Shown here: one piece after another, positions 21,578-32,500 of the stretch | Position numbering within the stretch: position 1 is the first letter of the stretch | Layout: the number at the start of each line of letters is the position of its first letter | Source of the DNA: Toxonevra muliebris | Lineage: Eukaryota; Arthropoda; Insecta; Diptera; Pallopteridae | Length of the DNA stretch: 64,000 nt | Assembly (NCBI GenBank): GCA_963691655.1 | Contig: OY829330.1 | Span: 19,462,182 to 19,526,181, forward strand | Direction: 5' to 3' | The notes under the pieces: generated by a model | Database searches by the model: none | The model's input: the letters and a program-made list of their open reading frames with translations, nothing else | Told to the model about the DNA's origin: nothing | Position numbers and translations under genes: made by a program

Positions 21578-22213
21578 CACTGCACAACGGAATTTTCCAA
21601 AAAAAAAAAGCTCAAGAGTTTCGAAAATTGATCTTATATAATTCGAGTACGCTGAACATGATGGCGTTTTTCTCTATCACGTCTAATTTATTTTTTATAA
21701 CGGTTTAATTTAAAATCACATATGTATGGAAACACTGCACAATGGAATTGACCAAAAAGAAAAGCTCAAGAGTTTTGAAAGTGGATCTAATATAATTCGA
21801 GTACGCTGAACATAATGGCGTTCTCAGTTTTTCTCTGTATCGTCTAATTATTTTATAAACGGGTTGAAAAAAAAATCGTACATAAAAAATATTATTTGGA
21901 GATTTTTATTTTGTTTAAAAATCTAGAAAAAAATTTGTATGGACGTTTCTTTTTTAACCCATTATAAAAAAATTAGACGATGTTCAGCACACTCGTATTA
22001 TATAAGATTCACTTCCAAAACTCTTGAGCTTTTCTTTTTGGTCAATTCCATTGTGCAGTGTTTCTATACATATCTGATTTTTTTTAAACCGTTATAAAAA
22101 ATAAATTAGACGTGATAGAGTAAAACTAAAAACGCCAATATGTTCACATTATGTACTTGAATTATATAATATCAACTTTCAAAACTCTTGAGCTTTTTGG
22201 CCGGTGTACAGTG
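21578..22213. mobile_element. Foldback element, 636 bp, possible TAA target duplication
   Basis: Each arm holds two copies of a block running from GCTCAAGAGTTTTGAAAxTxGATCT through AATTCGAGTACGCTGAACAT, about 150 bases apart. The right arm repeats both in reverse. The ends are CACTGCACAACGG and, inverted, CACTGTACACCGG. TAA stands outside both ends (21575-21577 and 22214-22216). No coding sequence is present. The superfamily is uncertain; the 3-bp duplication hints at PIF/Harbinger. Confidence 0.7.
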
Positions 22214-22220
22214 TAATTAG

Positions 22221-22820
22221 TTATGATAGTTTTTTAGGAGACTATGAAAATTAAATCTAGAGGTTAATTTTCAAAGTCATGACTAAAGTTCATGTCAATT
22301 TCGTTATTTGAAGTTATATATAAACAGATTAATGAACAAATGTAGTCATCACAACAACAATGTATATAGAGACGGGCAAATCAGACGGCCGTTTCGGAAT
22401 CCGCCACAATTCCTCATCAGTGATCTTAGTGATAGTTCTTAATCTTTCAATATCCTATATAAGCTACTAATATTTGAAATCATAACCCAGAATTACGGAT
22501 TTGATTGCAAATATCTTCACTGAATAGAGATATTGAAAGAAACTACCACTACCGTTCTATACACTTATGTTGTTGTTTTTTTCCCATTGTAGCTAGTTTG
22601 CATAACAGTTCGTTATTTGAAAGTCTAGTACATGGGAGAGTGTGTGTGTTTGTGAGAAAATGATTCTAGGTGCCATTTTTTCTGAACGGTCCCCATTCGA
22701 TCAGTTCATGATAGTTTTTTAGGAGACTATGAAAATTAAATCTAGAGGTTAATTTTCAAAGTCATGACTTAAGTTCATGTCAATTTCGTTATTTGAAGTT
22801 ATATATAAACAGGTTAATGA
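22221..22820. repeat. 115-bp direct repeat at both ends of a 600-bp block
   Basis: 22221-22335 and 22705-22820 are about 96% alike (AGTTTTTTAGGAGACTATGA ... TATATAAACAGxTTAATGA). Between them lies one copy of the dispersed family described at 22375. The arrangement resembles a direct-repeat-bounded unit, but no coding sequence or LTR-like ends were seen. Confidence 0.75.
22375..22550 (+). repeat. Dispersed repeat family R1, copy 1
   Basis: GGGCAAATCAGACGGCCGTT, then CTCATCAGTGATCTTxGTGA and TATATAAG(C/T) blocks recur at 24147-24330 and 43440-43610. The family has no terminal repeats or coding potential I can see. Confidence 0.65.
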
Positions 22821-23524
22821 AGGACTATTTTCCCAATTTCAAGGTAGATTCCTTATAGTCATAACCGGGTTCGTGCATATATATTTCTTGCAAACATTAG
22901 ATATAAAACTAGATCGAAGCCGATTGAATTCCCATAGAAACTAAAGCAATGACGTCACGCAAAAACATCCAATAAATACGTACATGAAAAAATAAGTTGC
23001 CAAAATGAAAACAAAATTTTAGCACTAAATATCTTCGCAGTAATAGCTAGCTTTAAATTTATTTTTACATCATTATAAAGCTACGTGAAATGTGGTTGAA
23101 ATAGCAATAATATTATGAAGAAAGAAATTCAGTTTTAATTTTCTTTTAAAGATTAATATTACTAAGTGACAGAACGATGGTGCAAAAATAAGTTGTCAAA
23201 AGCTTCAACATCCAAAATGGGAACCTTTTTCGCTAAAAGTTTTAGTGAATTGGTCTTCTATATTGAATACAAGATTTTTACCATTTACTGTATGTGTAGT
23301 CAGTATCCGTTCAACTTTGTTAATAATCTATTGAGGGAAACAGAATGTGTACGCCCAGCAAATTGTTTTTGTATAAATGAAGTCCGCCATTATACCCGAA
23401 TCATTAGCCCTATTCACGATAAATTGCAAATAGAGTTGCCACGGCCCAAAAAATTTTGTTATCAAATTCATCTAAAAAAGTCAGTAATTTAAAAAAAAAG
23501 TAAACAAATGTATAAAATTTATGG
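22821..23524. other. AT-rich DNA, no gene seen
   Basis: A 108-codon frame at 23166-23492 (plus) matches nothing I recognise and has no start context or splice sites that support it. No repeats were noted. Confidence 0.3.
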
Positions 23525-23645
23525 GTGGTTCTATGTCAGATTTACATACAACTAAAATTTAAATTTCAACCAAAACAAATTGAATTTTTCCAAATTTGGA
23601 CATTTTTTTTAAAATTTTGTTGGTGTGCAAATATTTATTAATGTG

Positions 23646-23701
23646 TTAGGGCCGTATCTGGCCTAAGTGTGTCCTGATCGACAGCCACTTAACCTAACCT
23701 A
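23646..23701 (+). mobile_element. LINE/SINE 3'-tail insertion (about 55 bp)
   Basis: GGGCCGTATCTGGCCTAAGT...CGACAGCCACTTAACCTAACC is the 3' end shared with the SINE at 33489. The opposite arm of the palindrome (26405-26425) keeps the uninterrupted target TGTATTAGGAATATTG, so the insertion limits are directly visible. Confidence 0.75.
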
Positions 23702-24146
23702 GGAATATTGTGTAAAATTTCAGAGTGGGATGAGATACAGTTTTCGGGACATTCAAATAATAACAAAGCAACTACTACTAAAGTCGCCTGGCTTCGAGCG
23801 GCGCGCACATGAATTTACATACATTAAAATGTACGTTTTGCCACTTACTATATTTCGTTCGCCTTTGGATATTTGTTTAGTTTATATCGTCATCTAAAAT
23901 CAAAAAAGGCGTAACTTAACATTTTTTTTTTTACAGAAGGAGCAAAAAACATTGTAAAATGAAAAATATTATAGATTTAAGAAGAATGCAATTGTGTAGG
24001 TTTAAGATCACTTAGTTACATATTATTATTAGAGAATATGAAACTGAAATCTAATTGATAATATTTCATAGTTTGACTTTCGTCATTGCTAACTCAACAG
24101 TTAAAGGTTTGTTTATCAGGCTTATTGAAACGTCCTTTTTGTCGAA

Positions 24147-24330
24147 ATGGGAGTGGGCAAATCATACGGCCGTTTTGGAACCCTCTACGGTTCCTCATCA
24201 GTGATCTTTGTGATGGTTCTTACTAGCTTTTTAACATTCTATATAAGTGTCTCATATTTGAAAACGTTACCGAGAATTACAAGGGGTTCGCTTTCCAGCA
24301 TTTTCATTGAACACTTATTTTTATTGAAAA
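24147..24330 (+). repeat. Dispersed repeat family R1, copy 2
   Basis: It shares GGGCAAATCATACGGCCGTT and CCTCATCAGTGATCTTTGTG with the copies at 22375 and 43440. It lies inside the left half of the 3.2-kb palindrome and is absent from the right half. Confidence 0.65.
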
Positions 24331-26740
24331 ATTTACTTAAAAAGATTCAAATAAGTATTTTGTTTCCTTTTTCATTCAAGTGTGTAAATACGTATATTTG
24401 CTTATTAAATTCATAAACTTCTAGTTACGGCCTTTTGACAGTTATAAGTTTAAAATTTTGCAGAAACATGTATTTTGGGCAAGTGCACCATAATTATTCA
24501 AAAAGTTGATTTTGAAAATTTGCATAGTTACGGCTTTTTGGATTTTAGATGATGATATGTAAGACAGAAACAAAAATTTGTAAATTTGTTGTTGTTTTGC
24601 ATGTAAACTAAATGAAGGGGAATTCCCAGATGATGATTTTTTTTGTGTGGTTCAGAATCTGAAGTAAGGTTAGAGTAAAGTGTTCTGCTATTTATATCTT
24701 AACTATAATAGAAGTTCATTATCATCGGTTTCTGGGATTTCATGACCTCCATTATCTGAGTTATTAAGAGTTTTTTTCAAAACTCCTAGACGTGATAAAA
24801 CTATGTATAATAAGCAGCGAATTTTAAAATTGTATTCACAAATTTCCTGCGAGGAGAGCACAACAGATCAGCCGGTTCCAGTGTTGCCATATTTTTTTGA
24901 GCAAAAACTGCAAAAAGTAAAAACAAAAACTGTATTTTGATAAAAAAAAACTGTAATAAAAACGAAAAAAACAAAACTAAAATTTTTAACTTGAAAAGCT
25001 TCTCAGTCACTAGCCCATTATTCCACCACACATTCTAAATTTAATAGGTCCAATAATACAATAGTTTCCGCATGTTTGGGAGATGCTATGCTTTCTTGAA
25101 CGGGGCAGAAATTTTAAATCCTATAACTTCTGGGAAACCTATTGGTGCAAAATTTTGAAAAAAAAGTTCGTTCATTAGGCATGGTTCGGAAATAAAAAAC
25201 AAACGAACATACAAATTTTTTATTAATATTAAACCAGTTCTTGTAACACTTTCACTGAAAAAACAAAAAAATAAATAAAAAATTAAGTTATTTGATTTGC
25301 GTTATCGAAATAGCGCTTAACTGATGTCAGATTCTACTCGCAAAAATGCTCTGAAATATTTAAAATTAATTTATTTAAATAAATATGTAATAATATTAAT
25401 AAAATAAAAAAACTGATCCCTTTAAAATAAGTCAATAAAAAAAGAAACAAATTCAAATTCAAACTAATTATTATTAATAAGAAACACGAAATAACATTCT
25501 TGTTATGAGTAGTTAAAAAATTAAATGAGCATTCCCGGGTCCGATTTTTTGATTAGTCATAGTTCACAAATAATCAATACAACAATTTTAAAAGCTCTCA
25601 AAATGGTTTCATCAAATTTCTTGTATATTTCTCTTGATGCCACAAAATTTGTTCAATTTTGTAATTTTTTTAAGTAAGTCTTTTGTTCTATTCAGCTAAT
25701 TTCCGATTTTTAGTTTTGTTAGTATTAATTTGGGGCAATATTCTTTCCACATTCGCTACCTGCAAGTGCTACCCTGAAATACAATTACATTTTTACGATA
25801 ACCACAACACATTTAAGTCTATTCTGCATATTATTGTAGAAACTGTCAAAGGAATAAACTGTAATATTTGAGGGAAATCTTTAAGACTGCATGCCGACCG
25901 AAAAAACTGTAACTTGCAACTAAATCTGTCAATATGGCACCGCTGCCCGATTCCTAAAATTTAGTTTTTCAAAAATCGAAGCAGAAACTCTACATAAATC
26001 TGTGTTTTTAATTTTTGAAGCATGTAATTTATTATTTAACGGGTTACAGCAACTAAATTTATATTTAACTTATGCAGAAATTTTTTTAGTGTTGACCGCG
26101 TAGAAACTCGAACGAACCAAAAAATGGACGTGAAACTGTAAAATCAGCCTTAATGAGAACTTTCTGTATTTCGTTCCTGTTCGTTTAGGTAACATGCAAA
26201 ACAAAAACAAATTTACGGATTTTGTTTCTGTTTTATATATAAACTAAACAAACAGCAAAAGTAAGAGAAAGTGGTAGTAAGTACACTTTAACGTATGTGA
26301 ATTCATGTACTCGCCGCTCGAAGCCAGGCGACTTTAGTAGTATTTGCTTTGTTATTATTTGAATATCTCGAAAACTGCATCTCATCTCACTCTAAAACTT
26401 TTACACAATATTCCTAATACATTAATAAATATTTGCAAACCAAAAAAATTTAAAAAAATGTCCAAATTGAATAACGAAAACAATTTTATGTTCATATTTT
26501 TTCGATAAGTTTGTGCGATATACGAACTTTTATTAGTTGGAAATTTTTTCCTACAACGGTTAGTTTTTAAGTAATTAGGGTTTGAATAACGTTCCATTTT
26601 TACAACTCCAAGACTTTAAAATATCGTAACTTGAAAATAAAAAAACATCACATTGAAATAAAAAATACGTGTCGATTAATTTCTTCTCAAGAATGCAAGA
26701 AATTAAAAATGTAGTTGTAAATCTGGCATGAAACGACCCT

Positions 26741-26767
26741 TATATATATATATATATATATATATAT
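26741..26767. repeat. (TA)n microsatellite
   Basis: About 13 TA units, then CTATATATGTATA. Confidence 0.95.
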
Positions 26768-27635
26768 CTATATATGTATAAGGGGTGGGCGAATTTTTTC
26801 GAGATATCTGCTACCCCGTAGAAAGATAGTATATTTGATGCTGATCAACTTAGCCGAAGAGTGTACGACAAAAAAATCAACTTGAGTCCCCCGATTTTTC
26901 AAAATCAATTTGTAATATTTTATAGGAAAAAACCTACAAAAACAACGAGTTTTAATTTTGTATAGTGGCGCCCTTTTGAATCAATTATAAAAGCAAACTA
27001 ATGCCATATTCGGATTTTTGACCCGAAAACCCGTTATATTGATTTCAATGCCATAAAGATAGCTGAAAAAATACATTTTTCGATATAAAAAAAAACACAT
27101 AAAATTAGTATACTATGATGTCAAAACTAGAATTCCACAATTTGTAACAGACCATCCAAGAACTTTTTCTCGATAAACGTAATCGAACGCAGGAACGATA
27201 ATTATGGTACTACTTATCTTTTCGATAGCAAAAGGTAAAGCTAGATGCTTAAAGGGTGACACCAGTATGCATGAACATAATTAGTATTACCCATTCTTAT
27301 CGAATGAAAAAAAAAAACGAAATAGAGTAAGTAAACAAAAATTATGCCAAAAATAAACAAAATAAGAAAAAAGTAGTCGTGTGCACAACCGTAAAAAAAG
27401 TAAGAAAATTTGCTTACAAATCAGCAAAACGGCAACCCTGATTGCAAATGGTCTTGCAACATTGCAAATGCAAATTTTTGTCGCATATCGCATATATTTG
27501 TTGTTGTGATAGCAGAAGTTTTTTGCATTTGCAATGATGAAAGACCATTTGCACCAATTCGTGAATAACGCTATTGTTTACTTTTGCTTGTTTGTTTATG
27601 TTTTTTCTCCATTTTGATATTCTGCGTTATTGTTT
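26768..27635. other. AT-rich DNA, no gene seen
   Basis: No coding frame or element ends recognised. There is a short pair of related blocks with ATTTGCAATG/CATTTGCAAT around 27440-27550. Confidence 0.35.
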
Positions 27636-27649
27636 TTTTGTATGGCCGG

Positions 27650-28950
27650 CAGCCAGACAAGTTGCTTCCATGCCTCGCATACCGATGATTTACTTTTTCA
27701 ATATAAACGACTTCAGCTTCCTATAAAAGTTACGTTCGCAATAACAATTAACAAATCACAAAGCCAAACTTTCAAATATGTTGGAATTGATTTGCGTGCA
27801 CAATGCTTCACACATGGACACATGGACATTAGATGGCTTATTTTGCTAAAGTATTTCAGATCTTCATTGTGACAGCAGAAAATAGGGTACTAAAAACCAA
27901 TTAAAATGAAAAAAAAGTTAAATTTGCGAAAATTGGATGCGCTACTCCGAAAACCGTGATTTTAAAGGATGTTTTATAATAGGTTTGGGATTTTGTATGG
28001 AAAAAGCATTCAACTTGCATATAAAAGATTTTCAGATATCCACACCTATGTAAAAAATGCCGCTAAAGCGAATGGGGTACCCAGTTTTTTGATACAACTA
28101 AACCGAAAGCCACCCCTAGCGCCTAAAGTGACCATTTGGCACTTTTTTGTACAAATTTTTAAATTCAACCGTTAGGGTTTTGAAGATAGCGGTAATTTTT
28201 TTATAATTAAAGTTCATTGAATTGTAGGTAATTTAGTTTATTTAAAATACAAAAATTTGTCACATCGAGATATATTTGAACTAGTAAGTTAATTTTTAGT
28301 GAACCCATGTCGAGTACAATCAAGTTCACTTTTGACAAATGTCGTCGAAAAATTGCACGAAAAAAAAGCAGGACAGGGTTCACTAAAAGTTAATTTACCT
28401 ATTCAAATATAATTCGATTTGAAAAATTTTTGTATTCTAAATAAACTAAATTGAATTACCTATAATTCTACGTACTTTAATTTTTAAAAAATTACCGCTA
28501 TCTTCAAAACCCTAACGGGTGAATTTGAAAATTCGTAGAAGAAAGTGCCAAATTGCCACTTTAGGCGCTACGGGTGGCTTTCAGTTTAGTTGTATCAAAA
28601 AACTGGGTACGCCATTCGCTTTAGCGGCATTTTTTACATAGGTGTGGATATCTTCAAATCTTTTATATGCAAGTTGAATGCTTTTTCTATACAAAATGCA
28701 GTATGCAGTTTTCTCAAACTCAATTTTTTTTTCATTTTAATTGGTTTTTAGCACTCTGTTTTCATATTTTGCTGTCACAATGAAGATCTGAAATACTTTA
28801 GCAAAATGTATGGAGCAAATAAGCCATCTAATGGACATGTTGTATGTTGGTCTTTCGAGAACTGGAAGCTCACAGAATAAAACAATATTATTGCTTCAAT
28901 ATTTCAAAACTAAAATTATTGTATATCCTGAGATACTTTAGCTTCCTTTT
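27650..28950 (+). pseudogene. Helitron helicase C-terminal fragment, interrupted
   Basis: The frame reads RLQLPIKVTFAITINKSQSQ, then FKYVGIDLRAQCFTHGH, matching the motif V/VI region of Rep-Hel helicases (family form: INKxQGQ, CFxHGQLYVxxSR). An upstream MPRIPMI block is in another phase. Between 27830 and 28830 a foldback element intervenes. Immediately beyond, LYVGLSRTGSSQNKTI completes the family motif. The protein would unwind DNA during rolling-circle transposition. N-terminal helicase and Rep domains are missing. Confidence 0.75.
27830..28830. mobile_element. hAT-type foldback element, copy 1 (1,001 bp), 8-bp TSD
   Basis: The arms start TAGATGGCTTATTTTGCTAA and pair along nearly 480 bases with a loop of about 40. 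ATGGACAT lies outside both ends (27822-27829 and 28831-28838), a perfect 8-bp duplication. The arms contain GCCACCCxTAGCGCCTAAAG and TTTTGATACAACTAAACCG blocks. No transposase is present. A longer copy of the same family is at 50227-52246. The host is the Helitron helicase. Confidence 0.85.
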
Positions 28951-29252
28951 CCTAAATTAATTTTGTTTTATTTCATTTTTCATTCAACGTAAAGTCTAAA
29001 AGTATATTTAACTTAACCTCCTTCTTTCAAAATTCATTTAGTTATATTTCTGTTTTCATTTAATGTAAAGTATAAAAGTATACCTATGTATACTTCAATA
29101 TAAAGATAAAATACATTTTTAAATATTGATGCCAAGTATTAATAAAATTAAATGTACTTAAATTATATTAAAAAACATATTTTTATTTATTTTAATTTTA
29201 CTATAATCTGAGTACCCAAACTTTGCTTCGATTCGCGACTCTGCCCAGCTAG

Positions 29253-29509
29253 TATGTCTATAAAGTAATTAAAAGTAAAAATTATTGGTAGAAAAGCATT
29301 GTAGCAAAATGACACCTGAACGACTCGGACGTTATTTCAAATGAAATACGCTAGAAGGTTAAGCTGTGTTTCTTTTGTCGCACATATTCGCTTTAAAAAA
29401 TGTTAATGTGGAGAATTAAACCGATTACGCTCAGATCGCGGAGATATCTATCCATGCGAAGACATAACATCGGCATAAAAAAGTGTAGCCGAGCCATACA
29501 ACCTTACGG
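29253..29509. other. Unassigned spacer
   Basis: No gene seen. The stretch 29300-29500 is slightly GC-richer (GACTCGGACG, GATCGCGGAG) but has no open frame of note. Confidence 0.3.
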
Positions 29510-29513
29510 TTAA

Positions 29514-29932
29514 GGGGTTATATACATTTTGATACGGGAAACTTTGGGCATATTTGCGATTTTTTTTGGACTATTTGAAATAATTTATTAGAAACTAGCA
29601 TAACAGGTATACATAGTATATATTCTTACGAAAAAAAAGAGTAGTCGGATATGAAAAAATATTGAAAATTATAGAAGTTGTAGCTCTTATCCTAATGCGC
29701 GTTTTTTCTGCGGTGTCCACGATTGAATGCCAACAACTCAACTGTAATTAAAAAGACAAAAAATTTACAGTTGTGTACTACAGCGCCGAGAACGAAAAAT
29801 CGAGTTGCTACTTGCGATCTACTGCTCGGATTGACTTGAAATTTTGAACATAAACTCTTGAAAGTATGTTTGTTCGAAATAAGTCATAAAAATTGTTTCG
29901 ATTTTTTGACTCATGAAAACGTATATAACCCC
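29514..29932. mobile_element. TTAA-flanked TIR element, 419 bp
   Basis: The ends GGGGTTATATACATTTTGAT and, inverted, GGGGTTATATACGTTTTCAT are flanked by TTAA at 29510-29513 and 29933-29936. A TTAA target is used by piggyBac and Kolobok-type transposons; these ends do not look like piggyBac. No transposase is inside. It lies about 280 bases upstream of the glutamate receptor exon. Confidence 0.7.
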
Positions 29933-30210
29933 TTAATCAAACTTAAAGCTATTTTAAATTTAATAATCAAATTTTTTACATATATCCCATACAAAAATAT
30001 GTCAAAAGCCAATTAGCGATATACTGCTGCAATCATACAATACAACTTCTTAGATTCACTTGAGAACATGAAAATATTTTCAACATTTAACTATAGATTT
30101 TCTATCTATTTCACTTCAAATATTGGTGAATTTATACAATTATGATATTCATAAGTAGCCCGGATATACAAAATATACACGCAATAAATAGTAATGAACG
30201 TATGTAATGT

Positions 30211-30406
30211 ATGATGTATATTGTAATAAAAATGTCTCACTCAGTTGATATTGTCATTACATGGATTACAAAAAAATGTCAGCAACAGAAACAAATATAT
30301 AAATTTGGATTTATTTACTGCCAGGCTAGAGCTTCATATATACAGATTATATTTTTTCTGACAATGATATTAAGCGGAACCGCATTACCACCAGTTATAC
30401 GTTTAG
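30211..30406 (+). CDS. Kainate-type ionotropic glutamate receptor, first coding exon
   Basis: The exon ends in a hydrophobic signal-peptide-like stretch, YIQIIFFLTMILSGTALPP, followed by VIRLG, the start of the extracellular N-terminal domain. It ends at 30406 with phase 1 before GTGAGT. Three in-frame methionines (30211, 30214, 30232) precede the hydrophobic segment, and others may start later, so the true start is not certain; the first is used here. Insect kainate receptors are glutamate-gated cation channels of neuronal and neuromuscular membranes. The joined exon 2 gives the strong family match. It is the only host gene I recognise in the window. Confidence 0.75.
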
Positions 30407-30540
30407 GTGAGTTTCTAAAAAATTATTAAATAACATCAATTTACATACTTTGACACTAAATTAACTGTAAATTTTTCTTAGAATTAATATTCTTTTTGTC
30501 AATAGAATTTTTTTTATTTTTTTCGCTTCTTTATTTTCAG
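30407..30540 (+). other. Intron 1 of the glutamate receptor gene (134 bp)
   Basis: GTGAGT at the 5' side and a pyrimidine-rich TTTATTTTCAG at the 3' side; the phase-1 codon GGT (Gly) is restored on joining. Confidence 0.85.
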
Positions 30541-30954
30541 GTGCAATTTTTACTGAGGATCAACGTGATAGCAATCTTGAGTCATCTTTCAAATATGCCA
30601 TCTATCGCATAAATAAGGATAAAAATATATTATCAAATACACAACTTGTATATAATATTGAGTATGCACCCATTGATGATTCATTTCGTACAACGAAAAA
30701 AGTTTGCCGACAATTAGAAACTGGTGTACAAGCAATTTTCGGACCAGCTGATCCATTATTAGCGGCTCATATACAATCAATGTGCGAAACATTTGATATA
30801 CCACATATTGAGTCTCGAATCGATTTGGATACAAATATTAAGGAATTTTCAATAAATTTATATCCATCACAATATCATATGAATCTAGCGTATCGTGATT
30901 TTATGGTCTATCTAAATTGGACCAAAGTTGCTATTATCTATGAAGAGGATTATG
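30541..30954 (+). CDS. Kainate-type ionotropic glutamate receptor, second coding exon (N-terminal domain)
   Basis: The exon runs from TTATTTTCAG/GT to the phase-1 donor at GTAAGA, 138 codons without a stop. It encodes GAIFTEDQRDSNLESSFKYA, then VCRQLETGVQAIFGPADPLL, CETFDIPHIESR and VYLNWTKVAIIYEEDYG, the first lobe of the LIVBP-like amino-terminal domain of kainate (GRIK-like) receptors. The wording is closest, from memory, to the Drosophila CG11155-type subunit, but I cannot run the comparison, so no symbol is given. The next exon (after EEDYG) is not found in the remaining 33 kb. The membrane channel region is outside the window. The exons show no stops or frameshifts, unlike everything around them, suggesting a living gene. 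Confidence 0.9.
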
Positions 30955-31900
30955 GTAAGATATACTGATAATTTTTTATTTCAAATGCATCAACGTCACA
31001 GCTATAGAAAAGTTCACATCGCTACCTTAAATTGCTAAAGCCCTAACACACATTTTTCAAATTTTACAGGAGAAGCAAAAAACATTTTTGTATTTGGAGT
31101 ACTGTTTCGAGAATTTGTAATTTAAAAAGTTTTCGATGTAGGTCTTTAAAATTTTGGGTACAGATGAAAATGGACAAGCTTTATCATAATCCATAAAAAA
31201 CTCGATATTAAAAAATTTGATGTTAGGGCCTTATCAAATTAAGCCAGCGATATAATTTAGTCCAATATTGCGATTCTGTAACTTCCTTAACGATCGACAA
31301 TTCGCAATTCTTATCGCTTGCATTATCGATTTTTATTAAATTTGTATATAATTTCGTAAATATTATTAAGTATGTATATTATATTAGGGTGGCCTTTATA
31401 TTTGAACTTTAAGCTCCCAAAAGCCTATCTTTTTTCAATCAAAAATGAAACAATCTGTTCATAGTTTGAGCTCAATCGGACAACTTTGAGACGGCCGTCA
31501 CCGACCATGAAGTTATTCATTGTCGCCCGGAAAGTCATTTTTTTAGATAAATAAATTTTTCGTTCTTGGATTTCTTGATCGACACCTTTCCATGAAAAAA
31601 CAACACCAAGATGATTAGCCAGAATTGTTAAAGTTAACAATGATTTATGCATCAAGATACAGTATTGGCCAGAAGTCTGAGGCACCCTATTATATTGCCG
31701 TATATCTAAATCGCAGAAGACTGGGGAACCCTTTTATATTGCCCGTATTTCTATATCTATTTTTTTAATATAATATGCCATCGTAGTAGGCGTTGATGTA
31801 CTACTCAGAAAAAACTGCATAAAAACACGAAATATAATAGTTTTGGAAAAGTGGAGTGAAGTGAAGTTTTTTTTTTGTGTTTAAAATTGTTATAACGGTT
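30955..31900. other. Start of a very long intron; AT-rich, no gene seen
   Basis: It begins with GTAAGATAT. A short imperfect duplication lies at 31676-31763 (GAGGCACCCTATTATATTGC and GGGAACCCTTTTATATTGCC). The 86-codon frame at 31425-31685 (minus) is not recognised and is likely repeat-derived. Confidence 0.4.
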
Positions 31901-31939
31901 ATTTATTAATATAAACAAAAAAACCAGGACTCACTTTGC

Positions 31940-32500
31940 AGCAAAGAATTAAAATTTAATTTTTATATGAAGAAGGCAAGTCTCAGGCAAAAATTGAAGT
32001 TGACGTCTTCGAAGCACGCTGCAGCCCTGTCAAAGGAAGCTGGCCAGCTCTGATCCGACGATTTTAATTTTGAGGTACAGTTATCTATTTGCTTTTGGTA
32101 GAGAAATGTTTTTTTCCTGGCACTCAATCAACCCAGCCAATTGAATTTCTTTGAAAGGACTTTTTTCAATTTTTATTAGATTTTTGGAACACCCGGTGTG
32201 ACTTATGTTAGACGCAGAGTCGGAGAAGAATATCATCCAGACTGCGTGGTGCCTACAGTTAAACACAGCGGAGGAAGTGTAATGATCTGGGGTTGTATGG
32301 CAGCTGGTGGCGTTGGTGAAATCGCATTATGTGAAGGCCGAATGAATAGTGACAGCTACATAAATGTCCTCCAGGCCTCACTAGCTCCATCATTTTCAAA
32401 AAAATTTTGAAACTTGGACGACGTCAAGTTTCAGCACGATAATGCTTCTTGCCACAAATCAAGGACAACAATGCGATGTATTGATCAAAATAAAAATAAT
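31940..32500 (+). pseudogene. Tc1-like transposase relic
   Basis: 32198-32410 encodes VRRRVGEEYHPDCVVPTVKH, then GGSVMIWGCMAAGGVGEI and MNSDSYINVLQASL, the catalytic-domain segment of Tc1-like transposases. After a stop, KFQHDNASCHKSRTT gives the block with the second catalytic Asp. An N-terminal piece (QQRIK...YEEGKSQAKIE, about 31935-32005) suggests the helix-turn-helix. The first Asp block, the DD34E glutamate and both inverted repeats are missing or decayed. It would have moved Tc1 elements by cut-and-paste. Confidence 0.75.

Larger units (their letters stand above)
23525..26740. repeat. Large decayed palindrome, 3.2 kb
   Basis: 23525-23900 pairs in reverse with 26230-26740. The best block surrounds CCGCTCGAAGCCAGGCGACT (inverted at 23785-23812 and direct at 26312-26334) and runs on through AATATTTATTAATG. 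A further block near 24555-24605 pairs with 26195-26240. The intervening sequence holds repeat family R1 (24147) and AT-rich DNA with no gene seen; a 62-codon frame at 25683-25871 has a hydrophobic start but no family match. The structure is probably an old foldback transposon. Confidence 0.6.
27640..29252 (+). mobile_element. Helitron relic, helicase C-terminus to 3' end
   Basis: 27650-27821 encodes the end of a PIF1-type Helitron helicase and 28839-28950 continues it after the foldback insertion. Further right, GAGTACCCAAACTTTGCTTC...CCCAGCTAG ends at 29252 before a T, which suits the CTRR 3' terminus of Helitrons. The 5' end is not present. The 3' limit is inferred; the helicase match is firmer. 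Confidence 0.55.

Noticed and set aside
23166..23492. 108-codon plus-strand frame
   Set aside because: Composition is ordinary for AT-rich DNA and I recognise no domain.
24801..25031. 76-codon minus-strand frame with Phe/Leu-rich stretch
   Set aside because: It is the reverse of A-rich, low-complexity sequence; the apparent membrane segment is a composition effect.
31073..31140. ATTTTACAG/GAGAAGC as the acceptor of receptor exon 3
   Set aside because: The sequence after it does not continue the receptor and soon meets stops; similar text at 23935 shows it is repetitive.
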